A stretch of 14,848 bases of DNA, from the NCBI GenBank assembly GCA_017508315.1, contig JAFVZE010000307.1, positions 1 through 14,848 on the forward strand, read 5' to 3'. The notes under the pieces were generated by a model. The model ran no database searches and was not told the DNA's origin. It saw only the letters and a list, made by a program, of their open reading frames with translations. Each line of letters starts with the position of its first letter. The first letter of the stretch is position 1. The position numbers were made by a program, and so were the translations under genes. This document shows positions 6,644 to 14,577 of the stretch, piece by piece. The stretch comes from Kiritimatiellia bacterium. Its GTDB lineage: Bacteria > Verrucomicrobiota > Kiritimatiellia > RFP12 > UBA1067.

Positions 6644-7717
6644 TTACCGGCTACGCCATCTGATCAGTCCCCAGAACAGGGAATGGTCGCTGTAGCACGG
6701 ATTTTGGCGTTTTTCATAAAAAGTCCAGAACTTCGCCCAGTTACGGTCGACCGCCGGCACCCATTTGACCGGAAAGAGCGACAGCGACCTGCTCTCCGAC
6801 GAACCGTCGAGGGACAACTTTTTCTCCCAGAACGGCCAAAGACGAATATGATCTTCCGAGCTCTTCCAGAACGGAAAAACACGGCATTCACCGTCATAGA
6901 GTTCAACCAGCCGCCACCCGAAGCGTTTCACGCCCGACTCCCGCTTCCCGTCGCCGTAGCCGAAGTTTTCAACGCTTTCATAAAACGGAAAAACCGAAAT
7001 CCGGCGGCGTCTGCAGCCGTTTTCAACCTCGACAAGCGGCCAAGGCATACGCCACCTGCTTGAGCAGTCCGTCCTGACGTACGAGAAAAACGGAGGGATA
7101 AAAGACGACTGCGATTCGCGCTGTCTTGAAACCGAGCCGAAAAGCGGCCAAAGCATCATCGATCGCCCGGCACCCGCCGTATCACGGTCCTCACGGTAAT
7201 TCGCCCAAGTGAAAAACGGCCAAAGCGCATACCGGTGGTCCGACTCGCGCCGTCTTCCCAATCCGCATAGCGGCCATACTCCCCACGAACCGTCGCTGCG
7301 CCAGTGAAAAAACGGAAACAGGATCACGTTTGAAACCATCAGTTCGCCATTGGACGGACGTGGGGTGCGGTAACGCATCCATACCGGCCACAATGCGAAG
7401 TCAAGATCGTACATCATCGCCAGATGGGGGTGGTTTCCATAAACCGGGAACAGTCCGCAATATCCGCCGGTGTCACGATCGTTGCCGTGCCACCAGAAAG
7501 GAAACGCCGTAAACTGGCTCTGCCCGTCCGCGTGCGAATAACCGTTCAGGACGTACGCGAAACGCCACCAGTGGCGATGGCCCATGAAAAGCGGCCAGAG
7601 CACATCCGTATCCTCCCCTTCGCGGGAATAAAACGGACGAACCGCCGCATAACCGGGCTTCTGTTCGTAGAAAGGCCCGATTTGAAATGCGGCGGCGAGA
7701 AAAAGCTCAGCGAACAC
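6644..7717 (-). CDS. WPF-repeat protein of unknown function
   Basis: I do not recognise a named family. The 357-residue protein is built of about fifteen short repeats centred on an aromatic-Pro-aromatic/aliphatic core: RPFYS, LWPLF, AFPFW, LFPVYG, LWPVW, LFPFF, VWPLC, LWPFF, LWPLF, IPPFF, PWPLV, VFPFY, VFPFW, LWPFW and LFPVK. The core prolines lie at residues 28, 42, 73, 91, 111, 135, 149, 167, 191, 209, 227, 244, 282, 295 and 316, mostly 13-24 apart. The pattern suggests repeated beta strands or hairpins, but that is inference. The N-terminus has a weak hydrophobic patch (FLAAAF) and no clear signal peptide. The start is GTG 7717, which overlaps the upstream gene by 11 bases. It is the last gene of the metY block and ends in TAA at 6644, so a role alongside the membrane/TPR protein is plausible. 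Confidence 0.82.
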   Translation of the reverse strand: MFAELFLAAAFQIGPFYEQKPGYAAVRPFYSREGEDTDVLWPLFMGHRHWWRFAYVLNGYSHADGQSQFTAFPFWWHGNDRDTGGYCGLFPVYGNHPHLAMMYDLDFALWPVWMRYRTPRPSNGELMVSNVILFPFFHWRSDGSWGVWPLCGLGRRRESDHRYALWPFFTWANYREDRDTAGAGRSMMLWPLFGSVSRQRESQSSFIPPFFSYVRTDCSSRWRMPWPLVEVENGCRRRRISVFPFYESVENFGYGDGKRESGVKRFGWRLVELYDGECRVFPFWKSSEDHIRLWPFWEKKLSLDGSSESRSLSLFPVKWVPAVDRNWAKFWTFYEKRQNPCYSDHSLFWGLIRWRSR

Positions 7718-10700
7718 TCTTCTTCAGTTCCTCGAACTCCCGCTTTTCAAAATCCGAAAGTTCGCCAATTCTGGCCTGAACCTTGCGTATGGTGCCGCGG
7801 GCACGGGAACGGTCGCCGCGCATCGCCTGCACTCTGGCAAGCGCCACGAGCATGCGCACATCGGCTTCACGCCCCTTTTCGTCTCTGGAAAGTTCACAGG
7901 CCTTGAGGATGCACTTTTCGGCCTCCGAAAGCGCCCCTTTGTCGCCCTTCTTGGCGTCCATGAGAATGGAACCGAGCGTTTCCCACGCCACATAAAGCTT
8001 CGGAGACGTTTCGACCGCCTTGCGGGCGTAATGTTCGGCATCCGTGAAATTCTTGTTGCGCCGGAGCACTTCCGCAAGGTCGTTGAGCGCCAGCGGCACC
8101 GGTTTCGGGGCGTCTGCGGCCTTGCGCAGGAACGCCTCGGCCTCGCGGTATTCGTTTTTGCGCAGCGCCAGCGAACCCATCACGTAGTTGGCCAGCGGCG
8201 CATTGCGGTTGCGGCGCAGAGCCTCGCGGGCGTGGCGTTCGGCGGACACGCCGTCGTCAAGCGAGATATCAAGCCCGAGCACCATATCCTGGGTGACGGC
8301 GATGTCCGGACGCGAACGCGCCGCCGCGACGAACGCGTCGCGCGCTTCGCGCCGCTTGGACTCGCCCTGACGGAGCAGCAGAAACGCCTTGGTCGTCTGC
8401 ACGTAGTAGTCGAACGGACCGCGCGCCTGCTTCTCCATCGTCGGCAGAATCGTGTCGGCGAGTTCCTTCTCGAAAGCGGCTTTGGACTTCTCGTCCTTCG
8501 CGGCGTCGCACTGCTGCATGACGACCGCCGCCAGCAACGACCACGCCTGCAGATCGGCGATGTCGGCGTCGGTCACCTTTCGCAGACGCTCCTTCGCGCC
8601 GGCGAGATCGTTTTTCATCATCGCCGCCATCGCCATCTCCATGTCGGCGCGCTTGCCCTTGCCGGACACGGCGGCGGCCTTTTCGAGATACGAGAGCGCC
8701 TTGGCGCTGTCGCCGCCCATGAGTTCGAGCCGCATCATGCCGATGAGCGCGTCGTGGTCGGAACCGTTCTTTTCAAGAATCGACTGGTAGATGCGCCGCG
8801 ACTGGATGTGGTCGTTCTCGTTGGCGTACAGCGCGGCCATCATGTTCATGAGCACGGCGCGCTTGTCGGTGGGAATGAAATCGATCGCACGCTTGATCTG
8901 CACCAGAGCGTCGCCGGGACGGCCGGAACGCGCCCACGCGTAACCCAGACGCACGAACATGTCGGGATTACGGATGTACCCGTAATAGTTGCCGAGCCGC
9001 CAGATGTGGTAGCGGCGGTTCTTGTCGTCGACGACAGCCTTGAGCACGCGCTCGAGTTCGTTGCGCTTGGCGAGCGCCTTGGGATGCTTCGCCCCGGCCA
9101 TGCCGATTTCGTTGAAGAGAGCAGAAATGTTGTCGGAATCGATCTCGTCAAGCACCAGCTCGTACATCGCAAAAGCCTCGTCGTCCTTCTTCTGGTCCTG
9201 CAGATAGACTCCGCGGTCGTTGGCGACAAGCCCGAGATGACGGCGGATGGAATGGCGCATGCGCGTGACCGGATTGTCGGCCCTGCGGCTCTTGTAGCTT
9301 CCCCAGCCCGCCGGCACCTCCAAAAGCGCATCGAACTCCTTCCACGCGTTCCAGTCGGGAACGCGCTTCTCGTCGGCGCCGAAGAAGATGAATTCCGGCA
9401 CCGGTTTCAGTCCCGCCGAATACCACAGATCGGGGGCTCCGTAAATGACGGCCTCCTTGGTCACCGACGGATCCGCGGCGAACCAGTCCTGCACGAAAGG
9501 CAGTACGCCCAGAGTCAGCGAAAGAGCAAGCGATTCGTTCTTGGATCCTCCGATGCCCTTGGCTTTCACCACTTTGCCCAGTTCCTCGAGATATTTGGTG
9601 TCGAGGTCGCGGGAAAGCGAAACGATGTTCAGCTCCTGCCCCTTGCGGGCCGCGGCGAGGCGGAGATGATCGTCCAGCACGCCGTCGGTCACGATCCACT
9701 TGCGGCCGTCCATTTCCGAAAGCACCTTTTCGGCCACCTTGTCGGCGAAAGCGCCGCGGTCGCGCTCGAACACGAAAAGGTTCCAGATGCACGTTACCGA
9801 CAGCACGAAAACGAACAGCCCGCCTGCCGCGATGGCGATCACGCTTCGCCGGTGAAGCCACCAGTAGGAGACGAGGTGCCCGGCGGTGAACGCCGCAAAC
9901 GCGCTCGTGGCCACCGGAAGGACGCCATAGGTCTCCATCTGGGACGACGGCGAAAGCGGCGTGGCGATCGCCAAAATCGAAATGAAGGTCATCGACGCGT
10001 GGAAGAACCACTGCACCATTGCAGGCTTTTCGTTGTACGCCTTCTCGCTCGAGAATATCGACGTCACGAACGGCAGCGTCGCGAAAATCGCCACGAACAG
10101 CCACCCCGGAGTGGTGTAATACGCCTTGAACTCCTTGAACAGACCGCGCAAGAGTTCGGAAAATTCAAGCCCGAAGCAGGACGCGGCCACCGGGAAGGAG
10201 ACAATGCCCGCAAACGCGAAAAGCACCACCGCAAGATACGGACGCACCCCGCGGATGCGCTGCGCGGCGGTTATGGCGAAAACAAACACCGGAACCATCG
10301 CGAAGAAAAGCGCGGAATCGCAGGCGCCGAGCGCGACGGTCACGCCCATCGCCGCCGGCAGCAGAAGCACGATCGACCTGGGGGAATAAATCATAAGCGC
10401 CGCGAGCAGAAGCGAAAGCAGGGCCCAGCAGAAATCGAACATGCGCGGCTCGAGATGCGAAGACGCCTCGCGCACCGCCGGAGTGAACATGAAAACGACC
10501 GCCGCGACCAGACCCGCGACCAGCGAAAGTTCGCCGCGCCGCGCCGCCGACTGCTCGCCGTGCGCCCTGCTGCCCACGAAAACGACCGTGAGCGCGAAAA
10601 GCGACACTACCGCCGCCGCTCCGCATACCGGCGCAAGCGCATTGCCGACGCCGAACATCTTCGCGAACACCGCCATGAGCGGATAGGGCGGCTGCGCGAC

Positions 10701-10832
10701 CGTGTCCAGCCCCAGCCACAACGCCTGAAGCTGCGCGCTTACGCCCGGAAACGCATAATCCGCCATCGACGCGAAATACACGATCGCCGACACCGCGCCG
10801 AGCGCCCCGGCGACAAGCCAGTTCTTCTTCAT
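7707..10832 (-). CDS. Polytopic membrane protein with DUF2723/GT117-like N-terminal domain and C-terminal TPR repeats
   Basis: The 1041-residue inner-membrane protein has roughly ten hydrophobic segments in residues 1-355, a soluble section at about 360-510, and helical TPR-like repeats from about 515 to the end. The layout matches DUF2723 proteins (GT117, related to the O-mannosyltransferase TMEM260), where a membrane glycosyltransferase domain precedes TPRs. The motif usually resembling PGDSGE...HPPGYPLY is here FPGVSAQ at 28-34 and AQPPYPLM at 46-53. WIVTDGVLDDHLRL, just after residue 375, mimics the LFTNGDNDTFPL segment of that family. Because the acidic residues of the first motif are missing, activity is doubtful. 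The ATG at 10832 overlaps the lipoprotein stop as ATGA, with AAAGGG upstream. The membrane/TPR description is firm; the GT117 kinship is inferred from memory of the family. Confidence 0.85.
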   Translation of the reverse strand: MKKNWLVAGALGAVSAIVYFASMADYAFPGVSAQLQALWLGLDTVAQPPYPLMAVFAKMFGVGNALAPVCGAAAVVSLFALTVVFVGSRAHGEQSAARRGELSLVAGLVAAVVFMFTPAVREASSHLEPRMFDFCWALLSLLLAALMIYSPRSIVLLLPAAMGVTVALGACDSALFFAMVPVFVFAITAAQRIRGVRPYLAVVLFAFAGIVSFPVAASCFGLEFSELLRGLFKEFKAYYTTPGWLFVAIFATLPFVTSIFSSEKAYNEKPAMVQWFFHASMTFISILAIATPLSPSSQMETYGVLPVATSAFAAFTAGHLVSYWWLHRRSVIAIAAGGLFVFVLSVTCIWNLFVFERDRGAFADKVAEKVLSEMDGRKWIVTDGVLDDHLRLAAARKGQELNIVSLSRDLDTKYLEELGKVVKAKGIGGSKNESLALSLTLGVLPFVQDWFAADPSVTKEAVIYGAPDLWYSAGLKPVPEFIFFGADEKRVPDWNAWKEFDALLEVPAGWGSYKSRRADNPVTRMRHSIRRHLGLVANDRGVYLQDQKKDDEAFAMYELVLDEIDSDNISALFNEIGMAGAKHPKALAKRNELERVLKAVVDDKNRRYHIWRLGNYYGYIRNPDMFVRLGYAWARSGRPGDALVQIKRAIDFIPTDKRAVLMNMMAALYANENDHIQSRRIYQSILEKNGSDHDALIGMMRLELMGGDSAKALSYLEKAAAVSGKGKRADMEMAMAAMMKNDLAGAKERLRKVTDADIADLQAWSLLAAVVMQQCDAAKDEKSKAAFEKELADTILPTMEKQARGPFDYYVQTTKAFLLLRQGESKRREARDAFVAAARSRPDIAVTQDMVLGLDISLDDGVSAERHAREALRRNRNAPLANYVMGSLALRKNEYREAEAFLRKAADAPKPVPLALNDLAEVLRRNKNFTDAEHYARKAVETSPKLYVAWETLGSILMDAKKGDKGALSEAEKCILKACELSRDEKGREADVRMLVALARVQAMRGDRSRARGTIRKVQARIGELSDFEKREFEELKKSVR

Positions 10833-11434
10833 CTGCCATCCCTTTCAATGCGCCGGACGTCTCCGCGGCCGGCAAGTTTTTTCATTGCGGCGAAAGACAC
10901 CTTCGCCCGCACCGCGGGACTGCCCGCGGATGTCACCTGCAAAATCTCTCCTCCGCACGAACGGACGGCATCGACCACCGCGCCGACGTCGATCGCGCTC
11001 ATGGGAACGATTCTCACCGCTCCTCCGGCACCGGCGGCGATTTTATCCTTCGCCGAAAGCGGAAACACCGAAAGGACACCTCCCGTCCGCAGAGTCTCTG
11101 CCGCCACGTCCGACGCTTCAACCAGCGCGAGCGCCCCGGTACCGCATTCGACCACCCGCGCCCCGGCCGCCGAAGCCAACGCGCGCAGCTGCCCGGGACC
11201 GAGCGAGCGGCCGGAAACGAAATACGGCGCCGTCCTGCGCAGAGACAATGTCCGCTCCGGCTCCTTTTGCTGAACCGCCGTGTTGGTCAGGCTGACCGTG
11301 TTGGTGACGACGACCAGCCTCGTCAGATTCACGAAATTGGTGACTACGACACCTGTCGGCGCGCTCTCCGGAGCGGGAATCTCCGCCCCGCATCCGGCGA
11401 AGAGCAGCGCGGCTATGGCCAGCGGCCTTCTCAT
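10829..11434 (-). CDS. Small lipoprotein with two possible S8-propeptide-like repeats
   Basis: I do not recognise a named family. The 201-residue product begins with a lipoprotein signal: RRP, a hydrophobic core, then LFAGC with Cys15 as the likely lipidated residue. A low-complexity linker at about 28-53 holds a 12-residue tandem repeat, VVVTNFVNLTRL then VVVTNTVSLTNT. The rest looks like two copies of a small alpha/beta unit. The first, at about 78-130, has LRALASAAGARVVE and GVLSVFPL. The second, at about 138-200, has VVDAVRSCGGEILQV and GDVRRIERDG. This spacing resembles the subtilisin (S8) propeptide or inhibitor I9 fold, but no protease domain follows, so this is inference only. It begins in an ATGA overlap with metY and ends in one with the membrane/TPR gene, which implies tight co-translation. 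Confidence 0.8.
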   Translation of the reverse strand: MRRPLAIAALLFAGCGAEIPAPESAPTGVVVTNFVNLTRLVVVTNTVSLTNTAVQQKEPERTLSLRRTAPYFVSGRSLGPGQLRALASAAGARVVECGTGALALVEASDVAAETLRTGGVLSVFPLSAKDKIAAGAGGAVRIVPMSAIDVGAVVDAVRSCGGEILQVTSAGSPAVRAKVSFAAMKKLAGRGDVRRIERDGR

Positions 11435-12708
11435 TTCATTTTCGCGAGAGCCTGTTTGAGATCGGCGATCAGATCATCGGGATCTTCAAGCCCCACGGAA
11501 AGCCGGATGAGATCCGGCGGAATGCCGGCATCTTTGAGCTGTCTGTCGGTGAGCTGCCGATGCGTATGGGAAGCGGGATGGAGCACGCAGCTCCAGGCGT
11601 CGGCCACATGGGTGACGATGCCGATCAGTTTGAGCGAATCCATGAACCTGATGGACGCCTCGCGCCCGCCCTTGATGCCGAACGTCATCACGCCGCACGG
11701 AGCAGGTCCGTCGAACTGCTTTTTGAGGAGTTTCGCGTACTTCGAGCCGGGAAGCCCGGCATAATTGACCCACGCCACTTTCTTCTGCGCTTTGAGCCAC
11801 TTGGCGATCTTGAGCGCGCTTTCGGCATGGCGGCGGATCCTGACATGGAGCGATTCAAGTCCGAGATTCACGAGAAAAGCGTTGAACGGGGACGGGATCG
11901 AACCGAAATCGCGCATCAGATGCGCGGTACACTTGGTGATGTAGGCAAGTTTGCCGAACGACTTGGTGTAGCTGAGACCGTGGTACGATTCGTCCGGCTC
12001 GACAAGTCCGGGGAACTTCCCGGCGTGCGCCTCCCAGTCGAAATTTCCGCTGTCGACGATGCAGCCGCCGACCTGACTCGAATGACCGTCCATGTATTTT
12101 GTCGTGGCGTGCACGACTATGTCGGCTCCGAAGCGGAACGGACGGCACAGAATCGGAGTGGGGAAAGTGTTGTCGACGATGAGCGGCACTCCGTTTTTGT
12201 GCGCCGCCTTCGCGAACTTCGCGATATCGAGAACGACACCCGACGGATTGGCGACGGTCTCGCCGAACACGCACTTGGTGTTGGGACGGAACGCTTTCTG
12301 CAGGGTCTTCTCGTCGGCATCGGGATCGACGAACGTGAACTCGATGCCGAGCTTCTTCAGCGAAACCGCGAAAAGATTGAATGTGCCGCCGTATATCTGC
12401 GCCGAGCAGACGACATGATCGCCGGCATTGCAGAGATTGAGAACGGCGAACGTGGACGCCGCCTGCCCCGAACTCGTCAGAATCGCCGCGACGCCTCCTT
12501 CGAGCGCGGCGATCTTTTTCGCTACCATGTCGTTGGTCGGGTTCGCCAACCGCGTATAGAAATAGCCTGATGCCTTGAGGTCGAAAAGATCGCCCATGTG
12601 CTGGGTCGTATCGTATTTGAACGTCGTAGTCTGGTAAATCGGAACCTGACGCGGTTCTCCGCACTGCGGCTGATAGCCGCCCTGAACACATAAAGTGTCT
12701 ATCCTCAT
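11431..12708 (-). CDS. metY: O-acetylhomoserine sulfhydrylase (MetY type, PLP-dependent)
   Basis: This is a cytoplasmic Cys/Met-metabolism PLP enzyme that joins sulfide to O-acetylhomoserine to make homocysteine. The 425-residue length is normal for MetY. Hallmarks include the N-terminal VPIYQTTTFKY, the YTRLANPT block at 51-58, ALEGGVAAILTSSGQAA at 68-84, VDNTF at 178-182 and the PLP lysine K204 in HATTKYMDGHSSQVGG. The long spacing between the PLP lysine and the C-terminal HRQL segment fits MetY rather than MetB or MetC. The ATG at 12708 has GAAAGG upstream and an extended -10 box at 12736-12745. It opens a block whose other three members look like envelope proteins, which is unusual company for a methionine-biosynthesis gene. 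Related gamma-family enzymes, such as a homocysteine synthase using another activated homoserine, cannot be fully excluded. Confidence 0.93.
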   Translation of the reverse strand: MRIDTLCVQGGYQPQCGEPRQVPIYQTTTFKYDTTQHMGDLFDLKASGYFYTRLANPTNDMVAKKIAALEGGVAAILTSSGQAASTFAVLNLCNAGDHVVCSAQIYGGTFNLFAVSLKKLGIEFTFVDPDADEKTLQKAFRPNTKCVFGETVANPSGVVLDIAKFAKAAHKNGVPLIVDNTFPTPILCRPFRFGADIVVHATTKYMDGHSSQVGGCIVDSGNFDWEAHAGKFPGLVEPDESYHGLSYTKSFGKLAYITKCTAHLMRDFGSIPSPFNAFLVNLGLESLHVRIRRHAESALKIAKWLKAQKKVAWVNYAGLPGSKYAKLLKKQFDGPAPCGVMTFGIKGGREASIRFMDSLKLIGIVTHVADAWSCVLHPASHTHRQLTDRQLKDAGIPPDLIRLSVGLEDPDDLIADLKQALAKMK

Positions 12709-12735
12709 CGCATGCCTTTCTTTTGATATGCGTGA

Positions 12736-12745
12736 ATTATACCAA
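12736..12745 (-). promoter_or_regulatory. Extended -10 promoter of the metY block (TTGGTATAAT)
   Basis: The minus strand reads TTGGTATAAT, identical over ten bases to the gpmI and esterase elements. The -10 ends 27 bases before the metY ATG, predicting a leader of about 20 bases containing the GAAAGG ribosome site. No convincing -35 is present. A run of seven T precedes the box. Confidence 0.68.
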
Positions 12746-12770
12746 AAAAACGACCATCCTGACCAATTGC

Positions 12771-14321
12771 CTACTTCGACTGTCCGGCAACGACTTCAAA
12801 CGGTCCGAGCGGCAGGTTGACCTCGTTGTAGACCGAGCCGTTCTGCGTCCGCCCGAAAAGATAACGGACGCGGACCGGAGATTCGACACCCTCGGCGCAC
12901 AGAACTATCCTGTCCGGATCGGTAATCTCCCCGCTGTTGTAATTGACCCCGCCTTTTGCGTTCCTCGTCGGCACGATATTGACGATCGTAGCGGCCTTCC
13001 ACTTGCCGTCTTCACCGGCGATCTCGAAATTGTTGCGCAGCGAACGGTCCGGATTGTAGAGGTAGAGCCCCTTCGCGTCGCGGCAGACGACCACGATGTT
13101 CGTGCCGTCGCGCACCGCCGATTCGACGCTCGGCGAATTGTCCCGGATATCCGAAAAACCGTAATCGCGCTTGAGCGCATGCACCGCCAACCGCCGTCCC
13201 ACGATCTCCTTCTCCCACGGATGGATGTCGTCCCTGTTGCCGACATCGCAGATGACGGCCATCGCCGCGGCCGGCTGCTCGCGCTCGAATTTGGCCTGCA
13301 TGACGCCCACGGTCGAATAACTCGTCGCCAGCTGGGCGAAACGGATCACGAAATTCTCGTTTTCGAACTTCTGCCTCCAACCGTTGAAAAGCGCGTGCAT
13401 TTTCGAGGCGTAACGCTGCCATTCCCCGTTGGGATGGTTGTGGCAGCCCTGGTACCATATCATCCCTCGGCATGAATACGGGGCAAGCGGGGCGACAAGC
13501 CCGTTCCACAGCACGGCTGGCTGCGTCGTCGGAGAGCGCCACGGATACTTGTTGAAATTGGTCGGCCAGTTGCCCGCATCGTAGTACTTCCATTCAGAAA
13601 CGTCTTTGAGCTCCGGACGCGACGCCGTTCCTTCCGCCGGCGTCCACGCATCGATGTTGGTGCCGCCGATGTGGGCGCAGACCAGCCCGATTGGCATATC
13701 CAGCGCCGAATGGAGTTCAAGCGCGAAATACGCCGCGACCGCGCTGCAGGACGATCCCGACATCAGATCCTCGGGAATGAACTTCTTCCACGAGAGTTTC
13801 CGCTGCGACCGCTCGAGCGGATGACGCTTCCATGTGCCGGAAGAGCGCAGAAAGCGGATCCGCGGCTTGCGCGTCATCTGCGCGACAAGCGAACCGTTCC
13901 GGTCCCGGTAGCGCGTGTTCCTGCCGACGAGCGGGCAATCCATGTTGGACTGTCCGGAAGCGAGCCACACTTCGCCGACGAGAACGTCGTTCACCTCAAG
14001 ACGGTCTTTTCCGCATTCCGCCACAAGCGTCCGCGGCCGGGAATCCGCTTTGAGCGCGGAGAGTTTCACCCTCCAGCGTCCGCGGCCGTCCGCCTTCGCC
14101 CGCGCGCTCTCGCCTCCGAACGATACCGAAACCGACGCCGACGGCGGAGCGAAGCCCCAGACGTTGACCGGCATTTCCCGTTGCAGAACCATGCCGTCGG
14201 CGAAAGGGCTCGCCAGTTCGAACCGCGGAGATGTTTTCCCGTGCGCCGCCGTGGACGCAAACGCCGCCAATATGCCGACCGCGGCGATTTTCAGCGGCTG
14301 ACAATGCTTATCTGTTTTCAT
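12771..14321 (-). CDS. Secreted sialate O-acetylesterase-type SGNH hydrolase
   Basis: This is an extracytoplasmic carbohydrate esterase of the sialate O-acetylesterase (SASA) family, which removes acetyl groups from sialic acids or plant glycans. From ATG 14321 the product has 516 residues with a signal peptide at 1-28 (hydrophobic IAAVGILAAFAST, then AAHG). An N-terminal beta domain (about 35-110, with FADGMVLQREMPVNVWG) precedes the catalytic domain. The nucleophile is Ser125 in ASGQSNM. The block usually written IWYQGE is here IWYQGCHNHPN at 288-297, with Cys for Glu. The Asp-His pair is D364 and H367 in RDDIHP. A C-terminal beta domain closes the protein. An in-frame ATG at 14363 would add 14 residues, and neither start has a clear ribosome site. 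I prefer 14321 because it gives a normal signal peptide. It stands alone as a transcription unit. The natural substrate is unknown. Confidence 0.9.
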   Translation of the reverse strand: MKTDKHCQPLKIAAVGILAAFASTAAHGKTSPRFELASPFADGMVLQREMPVNVWGFAPPSASVSVSFGGESARAKADGRGRWRVKLSALKADSRPRTLVAECGKDRLEVNDVLVGEVWLASGQSNMDCPLVGRNTRYRDRNGSLVAQMTRKPRIRFLRSSGTWKRHPLERSQRKLSWKKFIPEDLMSGSSCSAVAAYFALELHSALDMPIGLVCAHIGGTNIDAWTPAEGTASRPELKDVSEWKYYDAGNWPTNFNKYPWRSPTTQPAVLWNGLVAPLAPYSCRGMIWYQGCHNHPNGEWQRYASKMHALFNGWRQKFENENFVIRFAQLATSYSTVGVMQAKFEREQPAAAMAVICDVGNRDDIHPWEKEIVGRRLAVHALKRDYGFSDIRDNSPSVESAVRDGTNIVVVCRDAKGLYLYNPDRSLRNNFEIAGEDGKWKAATIVNIVPTRNAKGGVNYNSGEITDPDRIVLCAEGVESPVRVRYLFGRTQNGSVYNEVNLPLGPFEVVAGQSK

Positions 14322-14383
14322 GATGCCGTTATGATGCCATATTCCGTATCCGCGCAGCGTCATGCTCAGCGCAGGACGCAAAG

Positions 14384-14393
14384 ATTATACCAA
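14384..14393 (-). promoter_or_regulatory. Extended -10 promoter of the esterase gene (TTGGTATAAT)
   Basis: The minus strand reads TTGGTATAAT. Transcription would start near 14377, leaving a leader of about 56 bases to the preferred ATG at 14321. The leader contains GCGTC...GACGC inverted arms that could form a hairpin. The -35 region is poor. Confidence 0.65.
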
Positions 14394-14479
14394 ATCTCCA
14401 CCTGCTTAAGTTTCCCTATTTTAGCCGTCGCGGAATTCAGGCTCGACTCCGAGCTTCCGCGTTGAAATCGCATTTGACA

Positions 14480-14492
14480 TGAAACCGTTTCA
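14480..14492. promoter_or_regulatory. Perfect palindrome resembling a LacI-family operator
   Basis: TGAAACCGTTTCA is a perfect 6-1-6 palindrome. The TGAAA...TTTCA arms with a central CG are typical of LacI/GalR-family operators, which often control sugar-utilisation genes such as the esterase. It lies about 90 bases upstream of the esterase -10. A GTTGAAA at 14461-14467 gives a further partial half site. Confidence 0.35.
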
Positions 14493-14520
14493 ACCGTGCG
14501 GTCACCACAGCGGAAATGCA

Positions 14521-14568
14521 CCGAAGAAAGCGAAGCTTTCGGAGGAAACCTCGCCGAACCGAACCGAA
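14521..14568. repeat. Small hairpins and a CCGAA tandem repeat
   Basis: GAAAGC-GAA-GCTTTC (14526-14540) and GAGG-AAA-CCTC (14542-14552) form adjacent hairpins. CCGAA occurs three times in tandem at 14554-14568 and once at 14521-14525, with the complement TTCGG at 14538-14542, so alternative pairings are possible. No T tract follows on either strand, so it is not a clear terminator. Confidence 0.35.
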
Positions 14569-14577
14569 GACGTCACA

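Noticed and set aside
6640..6651. GCCG-TTAC-CGGC hairpin between the tRNA and the WPF-repeat gene as a bidirectional terminator
   Set aside because: The stem is only four base pairs and neither strand has a following T tract.
8031..11273. A 1080-codon open frame on the plus strand
   Set aside because: It lies opposite the membrane/TPR gene and the lipoprotein, both of which have sensible domains and starts. Its translation is dominated by Arg, His and Ala, as expected from the reverse strand of GC-rich genes, and it has no ribosome site or recognisable motif.
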